Assembly (NCBI GenBank): GCA_012512355.1 | Contig: JAAZEI010000003.1 | Location: 1-15,218 of the forward strand | Direction: 5' to 3' | Source of the DNA: Clostridiales bacterium | Lineage (GTDB): Bacteria; Bacillota; Clostridia; Christensenellales; Aristaeellaceae | Length of the DNA: 15,218 nucleotides | Shown: positions 7,666 through 15,218 of the stretch, piece after piece | How the letters are laid out: each line of letters starts with the position of its first letter | Numbering within the stretch: the first letter of the stretch is position 1 | Notes under the pieces: model-generated | What the model was told of the DNA's origin: nothing | Database searches by the model: none | The model's input: the letters and a program-made list of their open reading frames with translations, nothing else | Program-made: the position numbers and the translations under genes

Positions 7666-7925
7666 TTTTAGAGCAAATTGCGACATCGCAGCGCGCAAGG
7701 CTGTGCAGTATTTTTGTCTGGGACAAGAATCGGGACGCAGACGCAGTATCACTGCCCCCAGAGAACTGCGACACAGTCCGAGGTAAAAGACAAGTCAGCA
7801 CGTGCGCTGCGATTAGTTAATTTGTTCTATACTATTGGAATGAGTTCATGTACATATGCTTTTATTCCGGGGCCTCACGCCACCGTTGGTTCAATCGTTT
7901 GGCGGAGGAAGCAGCCATCATCTGA
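7666..7925. other. Intergenic stretch with several small inverted repeats, no gene
   Basis: I find no credible coding frame. TCGCAGCGC (7686-7694) and GCGCTGCGA (7804-7812) are perfect 9-bp inverted repeats enclosing about 110 bases. Inside are TTGTCT/AGACAA and the short hairpin GCAGT-ATC-ACTGC near 7745-7757. This could be a structured element or a degraded mobile sequence next to the GGTGACAG repeat field. Confidence 0.4.
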
Positions 7926-8033
7926 GGTGACAGTTGGGCATAAAAAAGGTGACAGTCCAGGTGACAGATAGGGTGACAGATAAAACTGTCACCTTTTTCA
8001 ACGTGACCGCCAGTGACAGAGATGACAGATTTT
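7926..8033. repeat. GGTGACAG repeat cluster, REP-like
   Basis: Direct copies of GGTGACAG start at 7926, 7948, 7960 and 7972; the last three are exactly 12 bases apart. An inverted copy CTGTCACC lies at 7986-7993. Degenerate copies follow at 8012 (AGTGACAG) and 8021 (GATGACAG). AAAAAGGTGACAGT (7943-7956) pairs perfectly over 14 bases with ACTGTCACCTTTTT (7985-7998). From memory, such motifs are scattered in Clostridia and often accompany REP-associated tyrosine (Y1) transposases, but no transposase is present here. Confidence 0.65.
7972..7998 (+). terminator. Terminator-like hairpin built from REP-like units
   Basis: GGTGACAG (7972-7979) pairs with CTGTCACC (7986-7993) around the loop ATAAAA, and TTTTT follows at once on the plus strand. 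On the minus strand the larger 14-bp pairing ends in a run of six T. It may therefore stop transcripts from both sides, including read-through from ntpD, which has no other evident terminator. Confidence 0.5.
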
Positions 8034-8145
8034 GTGCAATAAGTTAAAAATAGGGAATTAGGCTGAATAAAAAAATATATTGCAGAATACGCAGCCTAAA
8101 TGCCGAATATGAGAGTGTTGGGAAAAATCTGTCACCTCTGTCACC
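8012..8145. repeat. Nested inverted-repeat element (22-bp outer arms, 13-bp inner arms)
   Basis: The outer arms 8012-8033 and 8124-8145 are inverted repeats matching at 20 of 22 positions; each holds two GGTGACAG-like units nine bases apart. Inside, 8053-8065 and 8092-8104 form a second inverted repeat (11 of 13; perfect core TTAGGCTG/CAGCCTAA) closing an AT-rich loop of 26 bases. The layout resembles a small non-autonomous mobile element or a structured RNA. It has no coding capacity. Confidence 0.55.
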
Positions 8146-8215
8146 TTTGTGAATTTCGAGCAAAGAAATGTAAATTTATATGAGGCAAGTTACAGGACAG
8201 CTTGTGACGCTTGGC

Positions 8216-8869
8216 TTAAATAAGCTGCGAATTCGCTTCCCGCTGCTCAATCATATCCTTCACCTTCATCAGGCGGATGAGCGCACCTCGCTCATTCTCC
8301 TCAAGCTTCATGGTGATGTAGCGAATGGTGTCTTCAAACTGCGGTATCATGACATATTCAAGCGCATTGACGCGGCGGCGAATTTTCTGAATTTCGTCCG
8401 CCAAAAGGCTGGAAGTCTTTTCTTTTTCGGCAAGATGAATTAAACTTGGCAAAACTTCTGCCATGGTTTCAATCGCGTTGTCAAGCTGCGCTGAGGTATC
8501 CGCCATGCCATAGGGCAGGCTGCCCTGCGTCAGGCTGTCTTCGTCAATCGTATACTGCGGCACAGGGACAGAGAGAATGTTTGTCCTGCCTACGCTGATA
8601 GCTGCCTGCCTGGCCGGATACATCAAAGCCTGCCTGAGGCTGCCCGGATCCATCACAGCGCGCGCCAAAGCAAAATCATTGAGGGCATAGCCGAGTAATT
8701 TTTCCACTTTTTCTCGAAGAGAATAGTTCTCCCGAACCAGCAGGATAAAGCGGCGCACCAATTCATCGCGCTTATCTTTGAGCAGCTTATGTCCACGTTT
8801 GGCAGTCACCAGGCGGCGCTTCATCTGCGTAAGCTCCATGCGGGTGGGGTTCACCTGCAAAACGGCCAT
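8216..8869 (-). CDS. ntpD: V/A-type ATPase subunit D (central axle)
   Basis: Subunit D forms the long coiled-coil rotor shaft that turns inside the A3B3 head and, with F, links it to the membrane ring. The 217-residue sequence is typical: it opens with VNPTRMELTQMKRRL and GHKLLKDKRDELVRRF, the conserved N-terminal helix, has a middle domain, and closes with a second long helix containing EIQKIRRRVNALEYVMIP. The ATG at 8869 directly abuts the ntpB stop codon (8870-8872), and its GAGGAGG ribosome site lies inside the end of ntpB, so translation is probably coupled. It is the last ntp gene here. No separate terminator follows before the repeat field around 8145. Confidence 0.95.
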   Translation of the reverse strand: MAVLQVNPTRMELTQMKRRLVTAKRGHKLLKDKRDELVRRFILLVRENYSLREKVEKLLGYALNDFALARAVMDPGSLRQALMYPARQAAISVGRTNILSVPVPQYTIDEDSLTQGSLPYGMADTSAQLDNAIETMAEVLPSLIHLAEKEKTSSLLADEIQKIRRRVNALEYVMIPQFEDTIRYITMKLEENERGALIRLMKVKDMIEQREANSQLI

Positions 8870-10258
8870 TTACGCTTCCTCCTCGTGCTGTCTGGGCATA
8901 TAAATATCCAGCATATCGTCGCGTATGCGCTTGAGCTCGGCCCGGGGCAGGAGCCGCAGCAATTCCCAGCCCAAATCCAGGGTCTCCTGGATGCTTCGAT
9001 TGGTCTGGTAGCCTTGGGACACATAGCGTTTCTCAAAAGCATCCGCAAAAACAGCATATTTCTTATCCATGTCAGACAAAGAGCTTTCCCCCAGGATAAC
9101 GGCCAGTTCTTTGGCGTCCTTGCCTCTGGAATAGGCTGCAAACAGCTGGTTCATGGTGGCTGCATGGTCAGCGCGGGTCTTGCCTTCACCGATGCCCTTG
9201 TCTTTGAGCCTGGAAAGGGAAGGAAGCGCGTCGATGGGCGGAATGACGCCTTTTCGGTATAGCTCACGGCTGAGGATAATCTGTCCCTCGGTGATATAGC
9301 CCGTCAAATCGGGGATAGGGTGGGTCTTATCGTCTTCGGGCATGGTGAGGATGGGGATCTGGGTGATGGAGCCCGCCTTGTCTTTGATGCGACCGGCGCG
9401 TTCATAGAGGCTTGCCAGGTCGGTATACAGGTAGCCGGGATAACCGCGCCTGCCGGGCACTTCTTTTCGTGCCGCGGAAACCTCGCGCAGCGCTTCGGCG
9501 TAGTTGGTCATGTCTGTCATAATGACCAGCACATCCATTCCCTTTTCATAAGCCAGATACTCTGCTGCCGTCAAGGCCATGCGCGGTGTGGAAATGCGCT
9601 CAACAGCAGGATCGTTGGCCAGGTTCATAAACAGCACCGCTCGCTCGATGGCGCCTGTTCGCCTGAAATCGCTGATGAAATAATCTGCTTCTTCAAATGT
9701 AATGCCAATGGCCGCAAACACGACCGCGAATTTGCTGTCATCGCCCAGCACCTTGGATTGCCTGGCAATCTGGGCAGCTAACTGCGCATGGGGCAAACCC
9801 GACCCTGAAAAGACAGGCAATTTTTGACCTCTGACCAGCGTATTGAGCCCGTCAATCACCGAGATACCCGTCTGTATAAACTCACTGGGGTAATCCCGGG
9901 CCGCGGGGTTGAGGGGGACACCGTTGATATCCATGCGCTTTTCAGGAATAATCGCAGGTCCCCCGTCTTTTGGATTGCCCATGCCGTCAAAAACACGGCC
10001 CAGCATATCCATGGACACAGAAAGTTCTATGCTGCGCCCTAAAAACCGCGCGGTGCTGGTATCCATTCTCAGGCCCTGGCTGCTTTCAAAAAGCTGGACC
10101 AGCGCTGTATCGCCATTGACTTCAAGCACCTTGCCGCGGCGGATTTCTCCATTTTCCTGGCGTATCTCGACCAGTTCGTTGTAGGTGACGCCGCTGACCT
10201 GATCCACCAGCATCAGGGGACCTACAAGTTCACGGATGGTGCGGTATTCCTTGAGCAT
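8870..10258 (-). CDS. ntpB: V/A-type ATPase subunit B (non-catalytic head subunit)
   Basis: Subunit B alternates with A in the A3B3 head. At 462 residues it has family length. The nucleotide loop is the degenerate [17 protein letters not shown] typical of B subunits, which do not catalyse hydrolysis. Arg350 in [15 protein letters not shown] is in the place of the arginine finger that reaches into the A-subunit site; by my count it has the same number as in Enterococcus hirae Ntp[26 protein letters not shown] is likewise conserved. The start at 10258 has GGGGAGGG upstream and only one base separates it from the ntpA stop, so the two are probably coupled and made in equal amounts. Confidence 0.97.
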   Translation of the reverse strand: MLKEYRTIRELVGPLMLVDQVSGVTYNELVEIRQENGEIRRGKVLEVNGDTALVQLFESSQGLRMDTSTARFLGRSIELSVSMDMLGRVFDGMGNPKDGGPAIIPEKRMDINGVPLNPAARDYPSEFIQTGISVIDGLNTLVRGQKLPVFSGSGLPHAQLAAQIARQSKVLGDDSKFAVVFAAIGITFEEADYFISDFRRTGAIERAVLFMNLANDPAVERISTPRMALTAAEYLAYEKGMDVLVIMTDMTNYAEALREVSAARKEVPGRRGYPGYLYTDLASLYERAGRIKDKAGSITQIPILTMPEDDKTHPIPDLTGYITEGQIILSRELYRKGVIPPIDALPSLSRLKDKGIGEGKTRADHAATMNQLFAAYSRGKDAKELAVILGESSLSDMDKKYAVFADAFEKRYVSQGYQTNRSIQETLDLGWELLRLLPRAELKRIRDDMLDIYMPRQHEEEA

Positions 10259-10259
10259 C

Positions 10260-12026
10260 TCAGTACCCTCCCCGGTTGATCAGCGCGTCAGCCTGGTCGG
10301 CCAGCTCTGTTTCTATTTTGTCAAAGTTTTCAAGTGAGTCCTCAGGCACATACTTGGCTCTGCCAATGCGCTCGCGAACCGGCATGTTAATAACGTCGGA
10401 CAAATTGACCCCTGCATCTAGCGCCATTTGGCCCTTGTCACCATAATCCAGAATTAGGCGAAGCATCAGCAGCTGTTTTTGAAGTGAGGTATAGGTATCA
10501 ACATCATCAAAAGCGTTTTGATGCAAATAGTCTTCTCGGATGGACCTGGCGACTTCCATGGTCAGCCTGTCCCTCCAGCCAAGCGCATCAGTACCCACCA
10601 GGCGCACAATCTCTTCCAGCTCGCTCTCCTCCTGGAGGATTCGCATGGTCTTTGCCCTCAGTTCATTCCACTCAGGTGAAACGTGATCGGTAAACCACTC
10701 AGAAAGATTGTCCGAATACAAAGAATAAGACTGCAGCCAATCTATCGCCGGGAAATGGCGCTTATAGGCCAATTGCGCTGACAAGCCCCAAAAGACCTTG
10801 ACTATGCGAAGGGTAGCCTGCGACACAGGTTCTGAGATATCACCGCCGGGGGGAGAAACAGCGCCAATGGCTGTGATAGCCCCTCTGCGGTCATCGCTTC
10901 CCAGGCATTGAACCAGACCGGCGCGTTCATAAAACTCCGCGATGCGGCTTGATAAATACGCAGGGTAGCCTTCTTCACCGGGCATTTCTTCCAGGCGTCC
11001 GCTCATCTCGCGCAAAGCCTCTGCCCAGCGGCTGGTCGAGTCGGCCATGATGGCGACACTGTAGCCCATGTCACGGTAATATTCGGCGATGGTGATGCCG
11101 GTATAAATGGAGGCTTCACGCGCCGCGACGGGCATATCTGAGGTGTTGGCAATCAGCACCGTTCGCTTCATCAGCGTTTCCCCGGTACGGGGGTCGTGCA
11201 ATTCAGGAAACTCTTTGAGCACGTCAGTCATTTCATTTCCGCGCTCTCCGCAGCCGACATAGACAATAATATCCGCATCTGCCCATTTGGCCAGCTGATG
11301 CTGAACAACAGTTTTGCCCGAACCAAAGGGACCCGGAATGGCCGCTACACCGCCTGACGCTATGGGAAACAGGGTGTCGATGACCCTTTGTCCTGTGACC
11401 ATCGGGGAGGTGGGATAAAGCTTTTCACGATAGGGGCGGCCCTGACGCACCGGCCAGCGCTGCATCATACTCAGATGCTGTTCTTTGCCGTCTGCTGCAG
11501 TCAAAACGCAGACTGTATCTTCTACTTTAGCTAAGCCCCTATGAATGGATTTCACTGTGCCGGCAAATCCTTTGGGGACCATGATGCGGTGCTCAATGAC
11601 AGGGCTTTCCTGAACGGTGCCAATAATATCACCATGGGATACCTCATCTCCCACCGCTGCTTTTGGGGAAAACGCCCACTGCTTTTGGCGGTCAAGAGAG
11701 GGCAGTTCGATGCCGCGGGTGATGCGATCGCCAGCCTGCTCATAAATGCGCTGCAAAGGCCGCTGGATGCCGTCAAAAATAGACTCAATCAGACCCGGCC
11801 CCAGTTCAAGAGATAGCGGCGCTCCGGTGGACTCAACGGGTTCACCCGGACCCAGACCACTGGTTTCTTCATATACCTGAATAGAAGCCTTATCGCCGCG
11901 CAGCTCCAGGATTTCTCCAATGAGATGATGACGGCTTACCCGCACAACATCATACATGCGCGCGTCTGTCATCCCCTCTGCTACAATCAGCGAACCGGCA
12001 ACCTTAATGATTTTTCCCTGGGCCAT
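10260..12026 (-). CDS. ntpA: V/A-type ATPase subunit A (catalytic)
   Basis: Subunit A hydrolyses ATP in the rotary head and drives ion transport. At 588 residues it is full length. The P-loop GPFGSGKT carries Lys238, and [12 protein letters not shown] carries Glu261, the expected general base; both numbers agree with the E. hirae protein. The A-specific insertion (roughly residues 115-190) is present. [24 protein letters not shown] and [26 protein letters not shown] are further signatures. No intein is present. The ATG at 12026 has GAGGA eight bases upstream and follows the ntpF stop by four bases. The direction (ATP-driven pumping or synthesis) is not readable from sequence; in fermenters pumping is usual. 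Confidence 0.98.
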   Translation of the reverse strand: MAQGKIIKVAGSLIVAEGMTDARMYDVVRVSRHHLIGEILELRGDKASIQVYEETSGLGPGEPVESTGAPLSLELGPGLIESIFDGIQRPLQRIYEQAGDRITRGIELPSLDRQKQWAFSPKAAVGDEVSHGDIIGTVQESPVIEHRIMVPKGFAGTVKSIHRGLAKVEDTVCVLTAADGKEQHLSMMQRWPVRQGRPYREKLYPTSPMVTGQRVIDTLFPIASGGVAAIPGPFGSGKTVVQHQLAKWADADIIVYVGCGERGNEMTDVLKEFPELHDPRTGETLMKRTVLIANTSDMPVAAREASIYTGITIAEYYRDMGYSVAIMADSTSRWAEALREMSGRLEEMPGEEGYPAYLSSRIAEFYERAGLVQCLGSDDRRGAITAIGAVSPPGGDISEPVSQATLRIVKVFWGLSAQLAYKRHFPAIDWLQSYSLYSDNLSEWFTDHVSPEWNELRAKTMRILQEESELEEIVRLVGTDALGWRDRLTMEVARSIREDYLHQNAFDDVDTYTSLQKQLLMLRLILDYGDKGQMALDAGVNLSDVINMPVRERIGRAKYVPEDSLENFDKIETELADQADALINRGGY

Positions 12027-12030
12027 GCTG

Positions 12031-12372
12031 CTATTCCTCGTTTCTGTCTTGTTTGATTAAAATGTCGGCACCGATGGCTTTGATGACATTTTCACGCACA
12101 CGCTGCGTCCCGTAACCATCTGACCCGCCGATCCCCGGAATGGGAATGACGGCAGTATCGGGTGTCTGCTCATACCTGCTGATCGCCTCGGGCGCCATGC
12201 GCGCAGCAGCCTCGGTGATAAAAATCAGAGGGACTTTGTCCCGGCTCAGCCGGTGGAGGGCCTGCGTGACTTCATCGGCTGTCACAGCGGGAATGGTCAT
12301 GGCGCCGATGGCTTTAAACGCCAATATGACATCGGCTTCGCCCACAGCGCCCATACGAAGTTTATCGGCCAT
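12031..12372 (-). CDS. ntpF: V/A-type ATPase subunit F (central stalk; NtpG in E. hirae naming)
   Basis: Subunit F is a small alpha/beta protein that binds subunit D in the rotor and tunes hydrolysis. The frame gives about 113 residues from the ATG at 12372 ([19 protein letters not shown]) and ends with [18 protein letters not shown], the usual C-terminal helix. A GTG at 12381, closer to the AAAGG ribosome site, would add three residues; I cannot decide between them. Either way it overlaps the end of ntpC, which points to translational coupling. A still shorter start at the internal Met before GAVGEAD would fit the commonest family length. Position between C and A agrees with the standard operon order. 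In E. hirae this subunit is called NtpG, so gene symbols differ between species. Confidence 0.9.
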   Translation of the reverse strand: MADKLRMGAVGEADVILAFKAIGAMTIPAVTADEVTQALHRLSRDKVPLIFITEAAARMAPEAISRYEQTPDTAVIPIPGIGGSDGYGTQRVRENVIKAIGADILIKQDRNEE

Positions 12373-13342
12373 ACGCTTCACGCAGCCTTTCGCGGATTAG
12401 ATATTCCGAAAACCCGTTGCGTTTGCCGGCCATAATCAGCCGCACAGCGCCGCCTTCGCGCTCATGCGCAAGAAGCCAGCCTATGAGCGCTTCAATGGCG
12501 AACGGCTCGTGGCGAAAGGGCCGGAACAAGGAAAGAAGATAGTCATCTGATACTTTTTCAAGAGCGGGGATGGCCTTGTGGTTGAGCAGCGCCGCGGAAA
12601 GGACTGCCCTTATCCCCTGGCCATAAGATAAAAACAAGCGGGGCAATTTCTCAGGAGTATCCATGAGCGCCAGCCAAACCTTGTTTGAAATGGTGCCTCC
12701 GGGCAGTAAAAGGTCATCCATGGAGAGAGTCCTCTCTTTCATGGCAAGCAGTCTTAAAAAAGTGACCGCATTTTGCAAATCCGCTTTGGCGCTGAAGTAG
12801 TCGGCAGCGGCCTTGGATTTGCTTTTTTTCAGGTTGTGTTGAACAGTTTTGTAATAAGCCTGGTCAATTTTCGCATCAATCTCCATCGGGTTGATGCCAA
12901 GGACGATCCTTTTTTCAAGCGCGGTCATTGCGGCTGCAAATTCAGCCGGCAGTTTATTGTAGACATGTTCAAGGACCGCATGGCGCAGTGTGTCGGGTGA
13001 TAAGGTACCGCATAAAGACAAGTCTTCTGACGGCTCCCCTAAAATCCTCGCTTTAAATAAGGTTTTCAAATTTTGCGCGTCATAGCGAAGAAGGAAAAGA
13101 TCGGTGAGCTGCCCATCGGGGGTAATCTCGCGAATTTTGGCGCAGGCCAGCTCCTGCATCTGAACACTTAAACGGCCAATATCCTCATCTTCCGCGCCGG
13201 ACCAACCCATTTCTGCCAGGGCATGGCGTGCGTCTTCAAAGCTGGGCGCAGCCAGAAGGCGCTCGAGCTGGGCCTCTCCCAGGGGCTTCCTGGCAGTGGC
13301 ACGTACACGGCCTACGGCATAGGCTATGCTTGGTTGCGGCAT
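12362..13342 (-). CDS. ntpC: V/A-type ATPase subunit C (rotor adaptor, AC39/d family)
   Basis: Subunit C is the funnel-shaped adaptor that sits on the membrane ring of K subunits and holds the D/F axle. The 326-residue all-helical sequence fits the family's usual length of about 330. It starts with SIAYAVGRVRATARKPL, the common N-terminal pattern, includes DLFLLRYDAQNLKTLFKAR, and has the repeated ALEKRI and FRHEPFAIEALIGWLLAHE segments. The ATG at 13342 follows AAAGGAGGG that itself overlaps the ntpE stop codon. The gap between genes is 12 bases. Assignment rests on this pattern plus the position between E and F, and is secure. Confidence 0.93.
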   Translation of the reverse strand: MPQPSIAYAVGRVRATARKPLGEAQLERLLAAPSFEDARHALAEMGWSGAEDEDIGRLSVQMQELACAKIREITPDGQLTDLFLLRYDAQNLKTLFKARILGEPSEDLSLCGTLSPDTLRHAVLEHVYNKLPAEFAAAMTALEKRIVLGINPMEIDAKIDQAYYKTVQHNLKKSKSKAAADYFSAKADLQNAVTFLRLLAMKERTLSMDDLLLPGGTISNKVWLALMDTPEKLPRLFLSYGQGIRAVLSAALLNHKAIPALEKVSDDYLLSLFRPFRHEPFAIEALIGWLLAHEREGGAVRLIMAGKRNGFSEYLIRERLREAYGR

Positions 13343-13354
13343 GAAAGCCCTCCT

Positions 13355-13960
13355 TTACAGGGTGTTATCGGGGAACAGGACAGCAGCGACAGCAGGCTCC
13401 AGCGCCTCTCGTTTATCATTTAAAAGCGCTTCCATTGTGCAGTGCAGTTCGCTTTGAGGCGTTTTTAATACAAGGCCGGAAACATTCCCGACCTTTTGGC
13501 CGCTGTCTGTGAGGCGGCCGGGTTTTCCAAGTTTTATCAGACTGTCATTTGCCCTTTGAACAAATTCCGCTGTGAAAAAGCTGCTGTTGATGCTTCCAAC
13601 CAACATCATCTCGTCCCCTGATGCATTGCTTTGAATCAGGCTTAATATAATGTCCGCCGTTTTCTCAGGAGACAGATGGTGGAGCTTGTCCAGGGCCATC
13701 GAAAAAGAGCGATCAATCAGTCTGCGTTTGGCAGTCAGCTGATCTTTTCTGAATTCGAGTTCCGCCAGCCGGCCCATGCGATCAGCCAATTGGACGGCCT
13801 CACGCGCCGCGCGCTTTTGCGTATCGTCTTTGAGCTGAGCGGTGAGCATGTCTGACTGTTCTTGTATCGTCAGCACACGGTCCTGCGCTTCAAGAAGCGC
13901 CCGCTGGGCTGCCTCTTGGGCATCCCGGCCGATGATGTCAAGGATGGCTTGTGTGTCCAT
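13355..13960 (-). CDS. ntpE: V/A-type ATPase subunit E (peripheral stalk)
   Basis: Subunit E is half of the outer stalk that keeps the A3B3 head from turning. The first 110 residues or so are a charged coiled-coil helix rich in Ala, Gln, Glu and Arg, and the rest forms the globular head-binding domain ending in LEPAVAAVLFP. I use the ATG at 13960 (201 residues) rather than the upstream GTG at 13969, because the GTG lies inside the ribosome site AAAGGTGG, which itself overlaps the ntpK stop codon. That arrangement suggests coupled translation. The partner stalk subunit (G/H) is not in the window; it is probably upstream of ntpI. E subunits diverge strongly, so position in the operon supports the call as much as sequence. 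Confidence 0.9.
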   Translation of the reverse strand: MDTQAILDIIGRDAQEAAQRALLEAQDRVLTIQEQSDMLTAQLKDDTQKRAAREAVQLADRMGRLAELEFRKDQLTAKRRLIDRSFSMALDKLHHLSPEKTADIILSLIQSNASGDEMMLVGSINSSFFTAEFVQRANDSLIKLGKPGRLTDSGQKVGNVSGLVLKTPQSELHCTMEALLNDKREALEPAVAAVLFPDNTL

Positions 13961-13971
13961 TTGCGCCACCT

Positions 13972-14460
13972 TTACAGCGCGATGGCGTTAACCATCAGGA
14001 AGGAAGCCAGGAGTGCCAAAACAGCATAGGTTTCAACCATAACAATCATGGTGATGGCTTTGCCTGACATTTCAGGATGCTGGCCCACCATGAGCATGCC
14101 CGCAGACGCAACTTTAGCCTGGTGAACAGCCGAAAGGTAACCGACAAAACTAATGGGCAATACAGCGCCAATGAACATCAGGCCCTGCAGGTCGCTGACA
14201 AGTTTCATATTGCCGCCCAAGGCGCCTGTATTGACCAGAATAATCACGGCGATCAAAAAGCCATAAATGCCCTGGGTGCCGGGAAGAATCTGAAGCACCA
14301 TGAGCTTGGAGTTGACTTCCGGATTTTCCGAAGAAACACCTGCTGAGGTCTGACCTGCAAGGCCAACACCTTTGGCAGAGCCCCAGCCTGCACCGATGAC
14401 TGAGATACCCGCAGCCAGGAAGGCCAGGAATTGACCTAAGCTAAGTCCGAGATTTTCCAT
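13972..14460 (-). CDS. ntpK: V/A-type ATPase subunit K (membrane ring proteolipid), probably Na+-binding
   Basis: Copies of K form the membrane rotor ring that carries the ion. The 162-residue protein has four membrane helices in two repeated hairpins (double-size type, as in E. hirae NtpK). The ion site is complete: Leu59, Thr62 and Gln63 in LPGTQG, Gln114 in HQAKVASAG, and Glu143 in MVETYAVLA. These correspond to Leu61, Thr64, Gln65, Gln110 and Glu139, the Na+ ligands of E. hirae, and Gln114 to Glu143 keeps the same 29-residue spacing. Sodium is therefore the likely ion. Only the second hairpin has the carboxylate. The start has GGAGG ten bases upstream, and 49 bases separate it from ntpI. 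Confidence 0.96.
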   Translation of the reverse strand: MENLGLSLGQFLAFLAAGISVIGAGWGSAKGVGLAGQTSAGVSSENPEVNSKLMVLQILPGTQGIYGFLIAVIILVNTGALGGNMKLVSDLQGLMFIGAVLPISFVGYLSAVHQAKVASAGMLMVGQHPEMSGKAITMIVMVETYAVLALLASFLMVNAIAL

Positions 14461-14509
14461 AACGATACTACCTCCGAATTTGATTTTTTGCTATGTCAGC
14501 GCGTTGCGC

Positions 14510-15218
14510 TTACGAAGCGTCTTTGACGCGAACGTATCTGGGTGAGATGCGAAGGGGTTTAAACGGCTTGCCGCCTTCCTGATAAAACTTCCCGAAGAAC
14601 TCAATATACTGAAGCCGGCAGGAGTGTACATAAGCGCCCAGGATGTTGATGGCGGCATTGAATAAATGCGCGCCCACAAACAGGAAGATACCCAGGATGA
14701 TGCCGATGATGCCGCTTGACATGACCATCCCGACCAATTGATTAATGACCATGCCGATCACGCCGGTGGCCAGGCCCATGCCAAACAAGCGAATATAGCT
14801 TAATAAATCAGATATCCATCCGGTTACGCCATACAGGGCGCCCAAGCCGGAAATCAGACGTTTGAATGGGTTTTTCGATTTATCACGACCGGCAGTCAGC
14901 ACGATGATGGCAGCGCCTGCTATCGCCAGCCATTTGCCAAAAACTGCCGTTTGCGGCAAAACCAGCAGCCCCGCGCCAATGACCAGCATCATCCAGCTGA
15001 ACTGGTCAAAAAGAGCGGACCAGGGCTTGCCGTCCCGGAAGTTGACATACGCGCCAAGAGACAAACCGGCAAACAGATGAAGCGCGCCAATCCCCAGGGA
15101 TACGCCGATTACCGGCAGAGAATTGTTGACCGGATCAAACAGACTTGGCCAGGGGCTGAACCCAAACCAGGTATTGTACATGGCTCCCCAGAAAATGGTG
15201 GCAAGTCCGCCGCTTGCG
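14510..15218 (-). CDS. ntpI: V/A-type ATPase subunit I (membrane stator), C-terminal part only
   Basis: Subunit I (a in eukaryotes) supplies the half-channels beside the K ring. The frame is open to the right edge, so only the last 235 or so residues of a protein usually about 650 long are present; an internal Met at 15181 is not a start, because the sequence before it (GGLATIFWGAMYNTWFG) is itself conserved membrane-domain sequence. Visible are several hydrophobic helices, the essential arginine in LLSYIRLFGMGLATGVIG (Arg codon 14789-14791), and the closing signature GAYVHSCRLQYIEFFGKFY. The missing N-terminal half is the soluble domain that binds the stalks. It is the first ntp gene in the window, and the operon promoter must lie beyond the edge. 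Confidence 0.96.
   Translation of the reverse strand, partial: ASGGLATIFWGAMYNTWFGFSPWPSLFDPVNNSLPVIGVSLGIGALHLFAGLSLGAYVNFRDGKPWSALFDQFSWMMLVIGAGLLVLPQTAVFGKWLAIAGAAIIVLTAGRDKSKNPFKRLISGLGALYGVTGWISDLLSYIRLFGMGLATGVIGMVINQLVGMVMSSGIIGIILGIFLFVGAHLFNAAINILGAYVHSCRLQYIEFFGKFYQEGGKPFKPLRISPRYVRVKDAS

Noticed and set aside
7848..7925. 25-codon plus-strand frame starting MYICFYSGASRH
   Set aside because: Only a weak GGAA site upstream, no good promoter, and no recognisable family; too short to support.
7678..7971. 97-codon plus-strand frame ending in the GGTGACAG repeats
   Set aside because: Its tail is only the translation of the repeat units and the rest has no protein-like pattern.
7926..8145. 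CRISPR array
   Set aside because: The repeat unit is 8 bases, spacing is 9-22 bases and copies occur in both orientations; no cas genes are near.
9320..9781. 153-codon plus-strand frame inside ntpB, and other long plus-strand frames across the ntp genes
   Set aside because: They are shadows of well-conserved genes on the opposite strand.
15179..15181. Met at 15181 as the start of ntpI
   Set aside because: The frame stays open to the edge and the preceding residues are conserved subunit I membrane sequence.

Overview
The window looks like chromosomal DNA of an anaerobic, fermentative Firmicute, most likely of the class Clostridia. The reasons are strong Shine-Dalgarno sites (GGAGG type), a textbook TTGACA-17-TATAAT promoter, an AddB-type rather than RecBCD-type recombination nuclease, a QueT-family transporter, and a V/A-type (ntp) ATPase operon in the Enterococcus hirae gene order. 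Base composition is moderate. I cannot name the genus.

Layout. Bases 1-112 (minus) hold the first 37 codons of a secreted protein, with a near-perfect promoter about 165 bases upstream. Bases 306-661 have no convincing gene but contain a 64-bp inverted-repeat element. Bases 662-1072 (minus) encode a small P-loop protein. Bases 1171-4485 (minus) encode AddB, with an intact Fe-S nuclease domain but a lost Walker A motif. A divergent promoter region (4486-4611) separates addB from glgP (4612-7053, plus), a glycogen/maltodextrin phosphorylase. It is followed by queT (7102-7596, plus), a queuosine-precursor transporter S-component, and a strong terminator (7628-7665). The roughly 550 bases from 7666 to 8215 are convergent intergenic DNA packed with GGTGACAG repeats and nested inverted repeats, resembling REP-type elements. 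From the right edge down to 8216 (minus) runs ntpI(partial)-K-E-C-F-A-B-D, tightly packed and often translationally coupled.

The ntp genes encode most of a rotary ATPase: catalytic A and regulatory B, central axle D and F, rotor adaptor C, membrane ring K, membrane stator I and peripheral stalk E. The upstream part (rest of ntpI and a probable second stalk subunit) lies beyond the right edge. The ring protein keeps all five side-chain positions that bind Na+ in E. hirae NtpK, so a sodium pump is the best guess. The other genes are ordinary: carbon storage use (glgP), tRNA modification precursor uptake (queT) and double-strand break repair (addB).

I see no clear new multi-gene system. The items most worth a second look are the REP-like repeat field at 7926-8145, the Walker A-less AddB beside a small P-loop protein whose N-terminus matches the lost motif position for position, and the 64-bp inverted-repeat element at 532-595.
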